Shown here: positions 27,356 through 38,821 of the stretch, piece by piece | Numbering within the stretch: position 1 is the first letter of the stretch | How the letters are laid out: each line of letters opens with the position of its first letter | Program-made: the position numbers and the translations under genes | NCBI GenBank assembly: GCA_012103575.1 | Contig: WLWN01000001.1 | Location: forward strand, 2,174,538 to 2,238,537 | Direction: 5' to 3' | Source of the DNA: Kiritimatiellia bacterium | GTDB taxonomy: Bacteria > Verrucomicrobiota > Kiritimatiellia > WLWN01 | Length of the DNA: 64,000 nt | The notes under the pieces: generated by a model | What the model was told of the DNA's origin: nothing | The model's database searches: none | What the model saw: the letters and a program-made list of their open reading frames with translations, nothing else

Positions 27356-28578
27356 TGAGAATTGTAATATCAAATGCCCAAAAGAAGATATTGTAAAACA
27401 GGAGTGTTCCATGCCGAAATCTTCTAGATTTAAAAACTCGACAGAAGACAAAAAAAGGAGAAAGACATGGAACAAATCAAGAGTAGTATTCATCCCCGAA
27501 AAGGCAAGCATTTGACACAGAAAGAACGGATCATGATTGAAACAATGCTCAAAAACCCAGGACGTCCTTTAGAGATAGCCAGCTATCTGAGAAGGCATCG
27601 TCGAACCATAGAGCGCGAAATCAAACGTGGGGAGGTAGAGCATTTCGATACAGAGCTGCGAAAGAAGAAAGCATACAGCAGTGATCGAGCCCAGGAACTT
27701 CATGATCTAAATGCGACGGCTAAGGGACCTGAGCTTAAGCTTGGAAAGCATCATGAAACAGCCGTGTTTATCAGCGAGCACATTCTTGTTCACAAACGCT
27801 CACCCGATGTGGTTGCTCCTTTGCTTAAACAAGAGCAGAGACCTGCAGCGGTGAGTACAAAAACGCTGTATACCTATATTGACCAAGGTCTCATCCCGGG
27901 GGTGAGCAACGAGTCCCTATGGGAAAAACGAAAACGGATAAAACGAAAAAGACGTGCTATTAAGCGGGTTAAAAAGCAACATGCCCGAAGGACCAGTATC
28001 GAAAAACGACCTAAGACCGTAGAAAAACGCGAGGAATCTGGGCACTGGGAATTGGATTTGATCGTCGGCGGAAAAGGAACTTCAAAACCGGTTTTAATGA
28101 CGTTAGTAGAAAGAAAGACCCGAGTGCTAAGGGTGAGAAAACTTTCGGATAAAACACAGGCATCGGTTCTGCAGGCCCTCAAAGCGATCGAAAGATCGAT
28201 GGGAGTTGGCCCATTCAGATCGATGTTCAAGTCGATTACAGCCGATAACGGGAGCGAGCTTCTCGACGTGGAGCAGATGGAACGTTCCGGATTTAGCAAA
28301 AAGAGATGTGTTAAACTCTATTATGCTCACCCGTATTCTTCCTGGGAACCAGGCTCCAACGAAAATGCCAACCGTATGGTTTGTCGTTTCGTCGCCAAAG
28401 GAGACAACATCGGAAAACATACCATCGACCGTATTGGTGAGATTGAAAAATGGATTAACAACTATCCTCGCAAGATCCTAGAATACAAACCCGCACAGGA
28501 GTGTTTCGATTTGGAGATCGCCGCATAAACAGAAGCTCTCAGGTCCATTTTTTGCGGCATTTAATTTTACAATCCACC
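27356..28578 (+). mobile_element. IS30-family element, copy 1
   Basis: About 1.22 kb. The ends are imperfect inverted repeats built on ATTGTAA(A/T)AT(T/C)AAATGCC, preceded by GAGA on one side and GTGG on the other. The boundary is inferred by comparison with copy 2 (34582-35803). It is inserted in the giant adhesin pseudogene in the opposite orientation to that gene. A clear target duplication could not be defined. Confidence 0.88.
27467..28528 (+). CDS. IS30-family transposase (intact)
   Basis: 353 residues. N-terminal helix-turn-helix with 'KGKHLTQKERIMIETML' and 'SYLRRHRRTIEREIKRGEVE'. The middle is basic ('KRKRIKRKRRAIKRVKKQHA'). The catalytic DDE core follows: 'GHWELDLIVGGKG' (Asp), 'SITADNGSELLDVEQME' (Asp) and 'PYSSWEPGSNENANRMV' (Glu). 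Full length for IS30 and free of stops, so probably active or recently so. Confidence 0.95.
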   Translation: MEQIKSSIHPRKGKHLTQKERIMIETMLKNPGRPLEIASYLRRHRRTIEREIKRGEVEHFDTELRKKKAYSSDRAQELHDLNATAKGPELKLGKHHETAVFISEHILVHKRSPDVVAPLLKQEQRPAAVSTKTLYTYIDQGLIPGVSNESLWEKRKRIKRKRRAIKRVKKQHARRTSIEKRPKTVEKREESGHWELDLIVGGKGTSKPVLMTLVERKTRVLRVRKLSDKTQASVLQALKAIERSMGVGPFRSMFKSITADNGSELLDVEQMERSGFSKKRCVKLYYAHPYSSWEPGSNENANRMVCRFVAKGDNIGKHTIDRIGEIEKWINNYPRKILEYKPAQECFDLEIAA

Positions 28579-28589
28579 GATCTGGAATC

Positions 28590-30060
28590 CTATCATTATC
28601 ACTATCGATCTCGGTATAATCAGGGTTCGTATCACTATCTGCATCCGGCAACGGTGAACTGCCAGCATCTCCAAACGTGGGTAGACCATCTACTGAATCT
28701 TGAATTCCATCTCCATCGGTGTCAGGACCGTCTACCACTCCATTATCGTCGGCATCGATTCCACCCACGGCAACGGCACCGCCTTCGATAAAATCACTGA
28801 TCCCATCATTATCACTATCTAGATCTTTGTAATCAGCTGGGCCCAAACCATCCGTATTCGGCAACGGCAAGGGCGTTCCAGTGGTTATTTCTCCAGGGCC
28901 GGTTTCACTATCTTGGTCATCGACCGCGTCGTCTAGTCCATCGTTATCCACATCGGTGGTTGGATCCTGCTGACCATCTCCATTGGTGTCAGTCCCGCCT
29001 CCTTCAACCACATCATTAATCCCATGATTGTCACTGTCTAGATCCAGGTTATCCGGAATCCCATCTCCATCGGTGTCTCCGGTTCCTTCGGTCACATCCG
29101 GGATCCCATCATTATCATCATCTAGATCCCTGATGTTCGGCACTCCATCTCCATCTTTGTCTGGCCCGGGTAATCCTCCAAACGCTACATCATTGGTATC
29201 AATGGAGTTGGGAATTCTATCGGGAACGGGTTCGCCATCGGTCACATCGTCTATCACTCCATTGGTATCCGCCGCATCCAAGGTCGGATCCACTCCAGCC
29301 TCGGTCAAATCAGGCACCCCATCATTATCACTGTCGATCTCGGTATAATCAGGATTGGTATCGCTGTCGGCATCCGGTAACGTCGAGCTGCCCGCATCTC
29401 CAAAGGTGGGTAAAGCATCTACGGAATCTTGGATCCCGTCCCCATCACTATCAGGGCCGTCTACCACTCCATCATCATTGGTATCAATCGAGTTCGGGAC
29501 TCCGTCAGGAATCGGTTCGGTATCTGTCACACCGTCTATCACTCCGTTGGTATCCGCCGCGTCCAAGGTCGGATCCACTCCAGCCTCGATTAAATCGGGT
29601 ACCCCATCATTATCACTATCCGTCTCGGTATAATCAGGATTAGTATCACTACCGGCATCTCCGAACGTGGTCAAACCATCTACGGAATCTTGGATCCCGT
29701 CCCCATCACTGTCAGGGCCGTCTACCACTCCATCATCATTGGCATCTACGCCTCCGGCTCCTGCGGATCCCCCTTCGATAAAGTCACTGATCCCATCATT
29801 ATCACTGTCTAGATCTTTGTAGTCGGTTGGGCCTAACCCATCCGTATTTGGCAGAGGCAAGGGTGTTCCACCTGTTACTTCGCCTACGCCGCTGCCACTG
29901 TCTTGGTCATCGACCGCATCGTCTAAGCCATCGTTATCCACATCCGCGGTCGGATCTTGCTGGCCATCTCCGTTGGTATCGGTACCCCCTCCTTCTAACA
30001 CATCATTGATCCCATCGTTATCACTGTCTAAATCTAAGCTGTCTGGAATCCCATCTCCAC
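28590..30060 (-). repeat. Asp-rich thrombospondin type-3-like repeat array inside the adhesin
   Basis: About 490 codons of DxDxDGxxD-type units, e.g. 'DSDGDGIQDSVDGL', 'DSDNDGVPDLIEAGVDPTLD' and 'DTNGVIDGVTD'. Long units (about 130-200 codons) recur two to three times with high identity, including at DNA level. Calcium binding is the known property of such repeats. DNA-level identity makes the array prone to length change. Confidence 0.85.
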
Positions 30061-33000
30061 ACGAATGTTCGGGATGCCATCTCCATCTTTGTCCGGCGCA
30101 GACAAACCTCCAAACGCAAGATCGTTCGTATCGATTGAGGTGGGAATTCCATCGAGTTCATCATCCGTCACATCGTCTATCACACCATTCGTATCGGCCA
30201 CATCTAAGCTTGGGTCCACTCCTGCACCACAAGCGTTCTGGAACGTTAAGTTATTGAGGTAATTACATTCTAAAATGGTGGTGATCGGAAAGTCCGCTGC
30301 ACTGTACGGTCTAGCCACACTGCCATCATCGTTGACCACGACATACAAATCAAATGGGGCATTGGTGATAGCTAGGGCAACCTGCACCGAAGCCGAACCA
30401 CCCGCTGCAATCACTGAACCAACGGGTGACACAGCCAATAAATTAGCAGAAACAGCGATTGGATTATTGTCATAGAAGGCCATCGGCATGTTTGAGGGAG
30501 TACTCGCACTTCCAACATTTTGAATGGTTAGGTTTGCCACAAGGCTCGTTGGGCAACCTGCATTATCAAGACTTGTAATTGTTACCGTAACATCTGCCGC
30601 AGCAATAACACCGGTACCTCCGCTTGCTGTAAGATGAAATTCCACCGCATTGAAAGAAGGTTGAACACCGTATGTATTAAGCTCATTTCTTCCAGAACCA
30701 GGCGGAAATTGAACGGCGATATCTTGTTCTGTTGCTGGAATTGTTAGATCATCATTAACATTTACATAACGATATCCGCGTTGGTTCCATAGATTACGAG
30801 CACTCTGCCATGCATCATTGGTTGATTCATAAACTCTGAGAGGTGCTTCAATCACAAAACCGCCAAGAGCATCTCCTGCGAGAATGATTTCAACCTGGCC
30901 GTCGTTATCTGAATCAATAACAAGAGGACCTTCTGTTAACGTTCCAGAACCAGATGGAATGGTACTAAGATTCACCGGTGGATTCACATTTTCCATTTAT
31001 GATCCGTAAATTCAGTTCGCCCCTATAAAGAATTTCCATAACACCGTCATTATCTAAATCATAGGCAGAAGCTCTGGTAATACCCGATGCATCTGTGCTG
31101 GCAAAGGACCACTGTTCGAGTGGGTGATTTAGATTGAAAGAATAGACGGTGTTAGCCGTGATAAAAACGACCTCAGAAAGATTGGTAAATCCATCTTGTG
31201 TATCATCATAATAATTGGCAATGGGAGATATGGCATGCGCCGGCAAGGCTCCAGAGAATGCGACAATCCCGTTCCTTCTAAATAATGATTGCTGTTTTTT
31301 AGGACTCCAAATGTAGAAGTTAGCTGTATCCGCATACGCCACTTCAAGGTCTGATGGGTCTCCGTCAAGGTCTCCCACACCGGCAGGCCCATCCGATCCA
31401 GCAGGTACAGCGGGATCAATTACATTCAGATTTCTCACCACTGAAATCATGCCAAGACTTATATCAAGACCATAAATTACGGATCCGGCTACGATCTCTT
31501 TACCCTGACATAGAGAACTTCCACAATCTGCCTCGCTTAAGATATCAACCACTACGATATCTGCTTCTTCTGTGTTGAGCAAATCCACTTTACCAAATGG
31601 AGCTAGGCTACCTCCCCCAACCACTCAGACAAGATTGGTCCCTTGAATTTCGAAAACGTCATTTCCGATAATAACTTCAGCGCTTCCGTTTTCATCAACA
31701 TCAGCAATACGAGGGGAGCCACCCGGAGTATCCGTTGGCTGATCAGATTTATATTCAAATACGGTTGTGCTACCGCCTGTATGCGGAAGAATATAAACAT
31801 CTCCCGAACTATGAACCACGACAATTTCAGCCGTACCATCTTTATCAAAGTCAGCAATAGCAGGCTCAGTAGTTCCTAGGTTACCTGCACCCGGCTTGGG
31901 AGGAACCGCAATGTCAACCGTTGAATCGCTCCAGTCAGAACCATCGGCCTCCAAGATATAGTAACCGGCTGGATTAGCGCCACCCACCATTACAATAATC
32001 TCAGGCCGACTATCACCATCCAAATCTCCTGCAACAGGACCTACAACACAACTCACATTAAACGTAGAAAAGATACTGTTTTGAATACCCGGAGCAAGCG
32101 TAGGGACAGGAACGGTACAGGTAGGAGCCACCGTGCAATCGGAATCAAACCCATCAACATACCCATCAAATCATCGTCGAAGCCGTTCGTACAGTTTTCG
32201 GGTCCAGCAATACCAATAATCGCCGATGATGTATTATCTGCTGTGTTCGTATCGGATTCTCCGTTCAGTACAACCATAGCGCTATTCACAACAAGTCCAT
32301 CACCTGACGCGGTTACCGTAATCTGTAGATTCGTGCTGACTCCAACCCCCAGATTGATATTCGTCCATAAACCTGCGCTGCTGTCATAATCATTCGGAAT
32401 AGCCGACACAAATGTTACATCAGCGGGCAAACTATCCGTAACCACAACGCCAGAAACAGAACTTGGCCCATTGTTGGTGACCGCAAGGGTATAGACGAAC
32501 GTGTTGCCTTGAGTTACTACACTGCTACTCGCTGTTTTGGTCAAGGACAGATCGGCGAACACCGCGCCAAATGAGAAAAATTCGCCATCATTGAGATCTA
32601 ACGTGGTAGACAAATAGGTGCCGTCATCGGTAAGAGGATATAAGGTTATCGATCCATTGGGGAACGTGCTTAAGCTACTGACATATAAGAGATTCACTCC
32701 AGCCGGCACCGCTGATTTAGTCAACCTTAATGTAACCGTTCCAACGGTTCCGTTTTCTGAGACCGACCAGACTTGCGGCACACGTGTGTTTGGGTTTCCA
32801 TTGGCCGCAGCTGTCAATCCTGCTAAACCTGCATTATCATGCCCCCAGGTCATGTAGAAGGCATCCGCGGAAAAGATACCTGTATTGGACAGCAAAACTA
32901 CCTAACGCCATGGCCACTACATCGGCATTCACCGATTGAGATTGTTTCTGATTGAGAGCGCTCGCATCATCACGAGCAATACCAGCTATGTTGTTGGTAT

Positions 33001-34021
33001 AAGCACCCGACACAGTACGAACTATTGTACCGGCAGAATTTACATAATGGTGGGGCAAGGTTTGTCCATATTTAATCGCAAGATATGATTCAATTCGACC
33101 GGTCTCATTACTCACATCATTGCTTAAATCCAGGTCTCCTAAATAAATAATGAATTCAGCCATAGCTCCATGAAAAAATTGATTCTGTGGAACCCCAGCA
33201 TCGATATAATCGCCAAGCACTAAAAGGAGGTTTTCGCCTCTAGCAGCGCCGACGCTTGATTCGGTTGCAATACTGACCCCATCTCTTTTTATCTGTTGAA
33301 GACTAGAACCCGCACTCGATATGAGCGTCCACACCTGATACCCCCCTTGTAAGATTCCTGCAGAACTCGCTTGCACAAGGGCAGAACCTGTAATAAACGG
33401 ACCAAAGTTATAGGCCGTACCAACGGAATATGTAAAAAGCTGCATAAATGTACCAGAACCCACCTCAAGAAAAAATCGTCTGATTGTATTGTCAATCGTA
33501 TCTGTGCGAAGCACGATATAGGCATGCATATTGTTATGAGTTCCCGACCCCATAATCCCATCCACATCCTGTAACCGATCACTTGAAAAATCGACCAAAG
33601 GATTAAAGTTAATATCACTCGAAAGCAATGCCGGATCGTTTGCAGGTAAATGTTCGGACATATCATTTCCACTTGAACTCTGGTCAGCCCAAAGGGTTAC
33701 CTCACCGGAAGCATTGGTTGTGATACCTGTATCGGCCCTCAGCCAAATCGCAAGGTTTGGCGAAACACCGCCCGGGGCTTGGGCAAAAGAGGAAGGAAGA
33801 AGATAAGAGAATAAAAGCAGGAGCAAAAACCCTAAACCATAATGCCTTCGGCCACAGACCGATCCGCCTTTCAACATATTACGCATGGCGGAAATGGCTA
33901 AGGAAGGCTGAGGACGGAGAATATGAGCGTGTGGGCTTGTGGGCGTATGGGCACACAGGCTGCTGCGGCATGACGGGGAAAAGACGGCAAACCATCTAAA
34001 GAAAAAGCGGTGGTTAACCAC

Positions 34022-34581
34022 CGCACTGCATACTCAATCCAACCTGCTTTCTGGATTTTACGTTGATCTTTCATTATAAAGGCTTCTTAACTTATCTTGT
34101 GTGATTTTCAATATCCTCAAGTAGTATTTTTTGTAAGACGAACTGAAACAACAAACAAAGTCAAGGTAAATAATGAAACAAAACTTTAAGGCGAAGCCAA
34201 TGGCGGAAAAGATAATCTGAGCACTACAGCAACACTTAACGAGAACTGTATGCTATCACCTGAGCCTCTTGCAAAACAACGTCACAAGACGCGTTATTGT
34301 TTATCCATTCGTTCTGAAAAGGCTCCTATGTACAAAATATTCGAATTTTGAATTTCGTTACGGCTATACTGCGCTAGGATACTCGCGGCAACCGGGAATC
34401 GATTAGTCCACAAGCTGTCGAAGATCGGCCGTGGCAAAAAATCTTCAATCCGCAGTCTGCAATCCGAAATCGATTCTCTTGTTCTCCAACAATCCGCAAT
34501 CTCAAATCCGCAGTCCGCAATCATCTAGTCCATGCATGAACATGAGTAAGCACATTGGGAGGGAACACAACATTAACCGTT
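34022..34581. other. Gene-free spacer with permuted short-word array
   Basis: No convincing gene. Between about 34430 and 34530 the sequence is a degenerate tandem array of words such as AATCCGCAATC, AATCCGCAGTC and CAATCTCAAATCC. A related low-complexity stretch (ATTCGAATTTTGAATTTCG) is at about 34338-34356. The adhesin promoter probably lies at the left end. The IS30 copy 2 begins at 34582. Confidence 0.6.
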
Positions 34582-35803
34582 GGTGGATTGTAAAATTAAA
34601 TGCCGCAAAAAATGGACCTGAGAGCTTCTGTTCATGCGGCGATCTCCAAATCGAAACACTCCTGTGCGGGTTTGTATTCTAGGATCTTGCGAGGATAGTT
34701 GTTAATCCATTTTTCAATCTCACCAATACGGTCGATGGTATATTTTCCGATGTTGTCTCCTTTGGCGACGAAACGACGAACCATACGGTTGGCATTTTCG
34801 TTGGAGCCTGGTTCCCAGGAAGAATACGGGTGAGCATAATAGAGTTTAACACATCTCTTTTTGCTAAATCCGGAACGTTCCATCTGCTCCACGTCGAGAA
34901 ACTCGCTCCCGTTATCGGCTGTAATCGACTTGAACATCGATCTGAATGGGCCAACTCCCATCGATCTTTCGATCGCTTTGAGGGCCTGCAGAACCGATGC
35001 CTGTGTTTTATCCGAAAGTTTTCTCACCCTTAGCATTCGGGTCTTTCTTTCTACTAACGTCATTAAAACCGGTTTTGAAGTTCCTTTTCCGCCGACGATC
35101 AAATCCAATTCCCAGTGCCCAAATTCCTCGCGTTTTTCTACGGTCTTAGGTCGTTTTTCGATACTGGTCCTTCGGGCATGTTGCTTTTTAACCCGCTTAA
35201 TAGCACGTCTTTTTCGTTTTATCCGTTTTCGTTTTTCCCATAGGGACTCGTTGCTCACCCCCGGGATGAGACCTTGGTCAATATAGGTATACAGCGTTTT
35301 TGTACTCACCGCTGCAGGTCTCTGCTCTTGTTTAAGCAAAGGAGCAACCACATCGGGTGAGCGTTTGTGAACAAGAATGTGCTCGCTGATAAACACAGCC
35401 ATTTCATGATGCTTTCCAAGCTTAAGCTCAGGTCCCTTGGCCGTCGCATTTAGATCATGAAGTTCCTGGGCTCGATCACTGCTGTATGCTTTCTTCTTTC
35501 GCAGTTCTGTATCGAAATGCTCTACCTCCCCACGTTTGATTTCGCGCTCTATGGTTCGACGATGCCTTCCCAGATACTGGCTATCTCCAAAGGACGTCCT
35601 GGGTTTTTGAGCATTGTTTCAATCATGATCCGTTCTTTCTGTGTCAAATGCTTGCCTTTTCGGGGATGAATACTACTCTTGATTTATTCCATGTCTTTCT
35701 CCTTTTTTTGTCTTCTGTCGAGTTTTTAAATCTAGAAGATTTCGGCATGGAACACTCCTGTTTTACAATATCTTCTTTTGGGCATTTAATATTACAATTC
35801 TCA
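34582..35803 (-). mobile_element. IS30-family element, copy 2 (inverted relative to copy 1)
   Basis: Near-identical to copy 1, with the same inverted-repeat ends (GGTGGATTGTAAAATTAAAT... and ...ATTACAATTCTCA). It is oriented opposite to copy 1, so the pair flanks about 6 kb that holds the 5' four-fifths of the adhesin gene and its promoter. Confidence 0.9.
34632..35691 (-). pseudogene. IS30-family transposase, copy 2 (broken at the N-terminus)
   Basis: Same protein as copy 1 but with codon 3 changed from CAA to TAA and a base missing in the helix-turn-helix region (about 35570; 'SQYLRRH' equivalent), net two bases shorter. From 35402 the frame is open to the end (256 codons) with all three catalytic residues (ELDLIVGG, TADNGSEF, NENANR). 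It lacks the DNA-binding domain and is probably inactive by itself. Confidence 0.88.
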
Positions 35804-35934
35804 TACCCTGTAAAGAACTCTCTTTGACATAGCGCGTGCGCTGAATTATATTTTTGAGCATAGAGATGGGGATGTATTCTATACAATGACGTGTTAACGT
35901 TTGTTCAAAAATCCATTTGGAGTTAGGTCGTTTG

Positions 35935-36237
35935 ATGAATGATGAATCTGCCTTTTTCAGTTTAAAACCAGGATGCCATCTGCATGGCGAAGAATATATG
36001 ATCGCGTGTAATGTCTGCGGAAATGAGTTTTGTGCTCAGTGTTCCCGAAATGCAAAAATGTGTCCTGAGTGTTTAGAACCCAGTAGCGATTACGATACCA
36101 AAGAACCTGACTTCGAAGATGTTCGTGACCTCAAAGCATTAATCGGGGAGGATGAAGAAGTTGAAAAGTTACTAGAAGACGAAGATGAGATTCCTCCTGA
36201 AGATCTTGTAGACAAAGAAGATCTTGAGAAAGAATAG
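35935..36237 (+). CDS. Small zinc-binding (B-box/zinc-ribbon-like) acidic protein
   Basis: About 100 residues from ATG 35935 (a TTG at 35917 would add six). The N-terminal half has closely spaced metal ligands: 'CHLHGEEYMIACNVCGNEFC' followed by 'AQCSRNAKMCPEC', i.e. C-x-x-H, C-x2-C, C-x2-C and C-x2-C, compatible with two zinc sites as in B-box or RING-like folds. The C-terminal half is very acidic (many Glu/Asp, 'DEEVEKLLEDEDEIPPEDLV'). It precedes mutS by 66 bp on the same strand. Not recognised as a named family; perhaps a protein-interaction module. Confidence 0.65.
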   Translation: MNDESAFFSLKPGCHLHGEEYMIACNVCGNEFCAQCSRNAKMCPECLEPSSDYDTKEPDFEDVRDLKALIGEDEEVEKLLEDEDEIPPEDLVDKEDLEKE

Positions 36238-36303
36238 TTATGAGGGATCAACTTCTCTAGTGCGAAAATATCTTCACCTGAAAACAAATCTGGAAATCAA
36301 ACC

Positions 36304-38811
36304 GTGGCAGAAACTCCTATGATGAGTCAATACCAGCAGATACGAAGCCAAGTATCTCCAGACACCATTCTTTTTTTCCGGCTAGGCGATTTTTACGAAA
36401 TGTTTTTTGATGATGCCAAAAAAGCCTCTCAAATTCTCGACATTGCGTTGACGAAAAGAAACAAGATTCCCATGTGCGGTGTTCCCTTCCATGCCGCAGA
36501 AACGTATCTCTCCAAGCTTATTCGCGGGGGGAAAAAAGTCGCTATTTGTGAGCAGATTGAAGACCCTTCTGCCGCAAAAGGCATTGTTCGACGTCAAGTA
36601 ACCCGCATTGTAACTCCGGGTACCGTTCTGGAAGAAAATGTGCTAAAGTCAGAACAAAATAATTATTTGACTGGACTGTGTCCAAATGGTCAAACATACG
36701 GGTTAGCCTGGCTAGACCTGTCAACCGGAACCTTTTGGATAGAAGAGGTGAGAGAACTTTCTGCGGTTCAAGATAATCTGACTCGTTACAGTCCTTCTGA
36801 ATGTATTCTTCCGGAGAAAGATGCAGCAAACCCTGCCTTTCAATCCTTATTTGCGAGCAGTCCCTTGACTTTACTCACAAAACACGACGATTGGGTCTTT
36901 GAATATGACGCTGCGTTTGATCTGTTGACTCGACATTTTGGTGTGCATTCACTCGATGGCTATGGGTGTAGTGAATGCCCGGTAGGTGTTCGAGCCGCCG
37001 GAGCGATCCTTCACTATATCTCTAGTGAGCTCCATCGGCAAGTTGAGCATATTCGTTCGATCCGAACAAAGAGGGCTCAGGATGCTGTCCTCTTAGATGA
37101 ATCTACTTTGAGTCACTTAGACATTTTACCGGACCGAGGGGGACGAGATCAGGCCGCCTCACTGCTGCGCGTATTGGATTCGACCCAGACGGCGATGGGG
37201 AGTCGGTTCATGCGCGAATGGTTGATACGGCCACTGGCCACTATTCACGAAATCAATAAGCGACATAATGGGGTCGAAACGTTTACACGTAATCGGACAC
37301 TGTTAAACGATTTGCGAGAAATCATGTCCACCGTGAAAGACGTGGAACGCCTCATTGCGCGTTTAAGCGCTGGCAGTGGAAATGCGCGGGACCTCAACGC
37401 GATGTCCCAGTCTCTGGCTGCTTTTCCCAAAATCAAAAAGATCGTTGAAGGTTCTTCAACAGACCTTGCCGAGTTAGGAGAAGGGATTTGCCTTTTTCCT
37501 GAACTATGCGTGCTTATGGATCGTGCCATAGAAGACGAACCTCCGGTAGTTTTGAAAGAGGGGGGGCTTATTCAAAAAGGGTTTCATAAAAAACTAGACG
37601 ATTTACGCGAAGCCGCGACTGAAGGACGACGTTGGATCGCTGCATTCCAAAAAAGAGAACAAGAACGTACGGGTATTAAAACCCTTAAAGTTCGTCACAA
37701 CAAAGTGTTTGGGTACTACATTGAAGTGACAAAAGCCTATGCATCCCATGTTCCTGACGACTATACGCGAAAACAAACCTTGGTGAACGCAGAACGTTAC
37801 ATCACCCCTGAACTAAAAGAATATGAACAAAAAATTATGGGGGCCCATGAACGGGCCGTCGAGTTGGAATATGAACTTTTCACCGAAATACGGAGTACCG
37901 TTGTTCAAGAAACTGATCGTATACAGAAAACCGCTCATCATCTTGCTCAACTCGACGTATTAGCGGCTTATGCTGAACGCGCATTAAGCTTGCGCTATGT
38001 TCGACCTCACATGACGGATGAAACCAAAATCGATATCCAAAATGGTCGACATCCCATCGTCGAAAACATATCAAACGCAGAACCGTTTGTTCCCAACGAT
38101 ATGGTGCTAGACGGATTAGAAAACCAGATTATCCTCATTACAGGACCTAATATGGCTGGAAAATCAACCTTTATACGCCAAGTTGCGCTTCTAGTCATCA
38201 TGGCCCAAGCTGGCAGTTTTATTCCCGCCTCATCGGCCACCATTAGCGTGGTCGATCGTGTGTTTACACGTGTGGGCGCCAGCGATGATTTAGCGCGAGG
38301 AAGAAGTACCTTTATGGTAGAAATGCAAGAGACCGCCAACATCCTTAACAACGCAACCCATAAAAGTCTCATCGTTTTAGATGAAATTGGTCGAGGTACG
38401 AGCACCTTTGACGGAATTAGTATTGCCTGGGCGGTGGCAGAATATCTTCATAATCATCCACCCGTAAAAGCCAAAACACTCTTTGCCACACATTATCACG
38501 AACTAACCGACTTAGCTCTGACGCTGCCCGGCATCAAAAACTACAATGTATTGGTTCAAGAAAAGAAAGACCAAATCGCTTTTCTTCGGAAAATTGTTCC
38601 GGGGGCCGCAGACAAAAGCTATGGTATTCAGGTCGCCCGTTTAGCAGGTCTTCCGCTAGAAGTCATTAACCGTTCTAAAGAGATCCTTGCCAATTTAGAA
38701 GAAGATGAGTTTGGAGAAGGAGGTCAACCTCAGATCGCTAAGCATCCACCGAAAAGGAATAAAAAGAACCAAGACCAATTATCGTTATTCTCAGAACTAT
38801 CGAATGCGTAA
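36304..38811 (+). CDS. mutS: DNA mismatch repair protein MutS
   Basis: Recognises mispaired bases and starts methyl- or nick-directed repair. 835 residues from a GTG start; two ATGs follow at codons 6-7 and the usual family start (MMSQYQQIR) is there. N-terminal mismatch-recognition motif 'LGDFYEMF' (Phe-x-Glu). The core includes '[20 protein letters not shown]'. ATPase: Walker A 'GPNMAGKST' near residue 614, Walker B '[16 protein letters not shown]', and '[11 protein letters not shown]'. The C-terminus ends in a 'DQLSLF' motif, the beta-clamp-binding type. Intact. aroC is convergent, 10 bp away. Confidence 0.98.
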   Translation: MAETPMMSQYQQIRSQVSPDTILFFRLGDFYEMFFDDAKKASQILDIALTKRNKIPMCGVPFHAAETYLSKLIRGGKKVAICEQIEDPSAAKGIVRRQVTRIVTPGTVLEENVLKSEQNNYLTGLCPNGQTYGLAWLDLSTGTFWIEEVRELSAVQDNLTRYSPSECILPEKDAANPAFQSLFASSPLTLLTKHDDWVFEYDAAFDLLTRHFGVHSLDGYGCSECPVGVRAAGAILHYISSELHRQVEHIRSIRTKRAQDAVLLDESTLSHLDILPDRGGRDQAASLLRVLDSTQTAMGSRFMREWLIRPLATIHEINKRHNGVETFTRNRTLLNDLREIMSTVKDVERLIARLSAGSGNARDLNAMSQSLAAFPKIKKIVEGSSTDLAELGEGICLFPELCVLMDRAIEDEPPVVLKEGGLIQKGFHKKLDDLREAATEGRRWIAAFQKREQERTGIKTLKVRHNKVFGYYIEVTKAYASHVPDDYTRKQTLVNAERYITPELKEYEQKIMGAHERAVELEYELFTEIRSTVVQETDRIQKTAHHLAQLDVLAAYAERALSLRYVRPHMTDETKIDIQNGRHPIVENISNAEPFVPNDMVLDGLENQIILITGPNMAGKSTFIRQVALLVIMAQAGSFIPASSATISVVDRVFTRVGASDDLARGRSTFMVEMQETANILNNATHKSLIVLDEIGRGTSTFDGISIAWAVAEYLHNHPPVKAKTLFATHYHELTDLALTLPGIKNYNVLVQEKKDQIAFLRKIVPGAADKSYGIQVARLAGLPLEVINRSKEILANLEEDEFGEGGQPQIAKHPPKRNKKNQDQLSLFSELSNA

Positions 38812-38821
38812 AAGGCTTTTT

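Larger units (their letters stand above)
26576..33886 (-). pseudogene. Giant calcium-repeat surface adhesin, multiply inactivated
   Basis: One ancestral gene of about 6 kb without its IS. Probable start MRNMLKGG at 33886 with signal peptide (LGFLLLLLFSYLLPSSFAQA). Domains in order: LamG-like/DUF8202-type ('LAIWLRADTGITTNASGEVT', 'SYLAIKYGQTLPHHYV'); a DUF11 domain ('LTKTASSSVVTQGNTFVYTL'); FG-GAP/VCBS-like repeats ('GPVAGDLDGDSRPEIIV'); an Ig/CARDB-like region; a long thrombospondin type-3 Asp-rich array; and an SdrD-B domain ('GNLVWEDLNADGIYTTNEPG'). The C-terminus is 'RRFYRFVFPDVP'. Breaks: frameshifts near 32890, 32140, 31000, 30060 and 27060, a TGA at about 31624, and an IS30 at 27356-28578. 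Probably outer-surface adhesion when intact. Confidence 0.85.

Noticed and set aside
34294..34524. Open frame with 'IADC' repeats on the minus strand.
   Set aside because: It is a translation of the permuted AATCCGCAATC word array, not a protein family.
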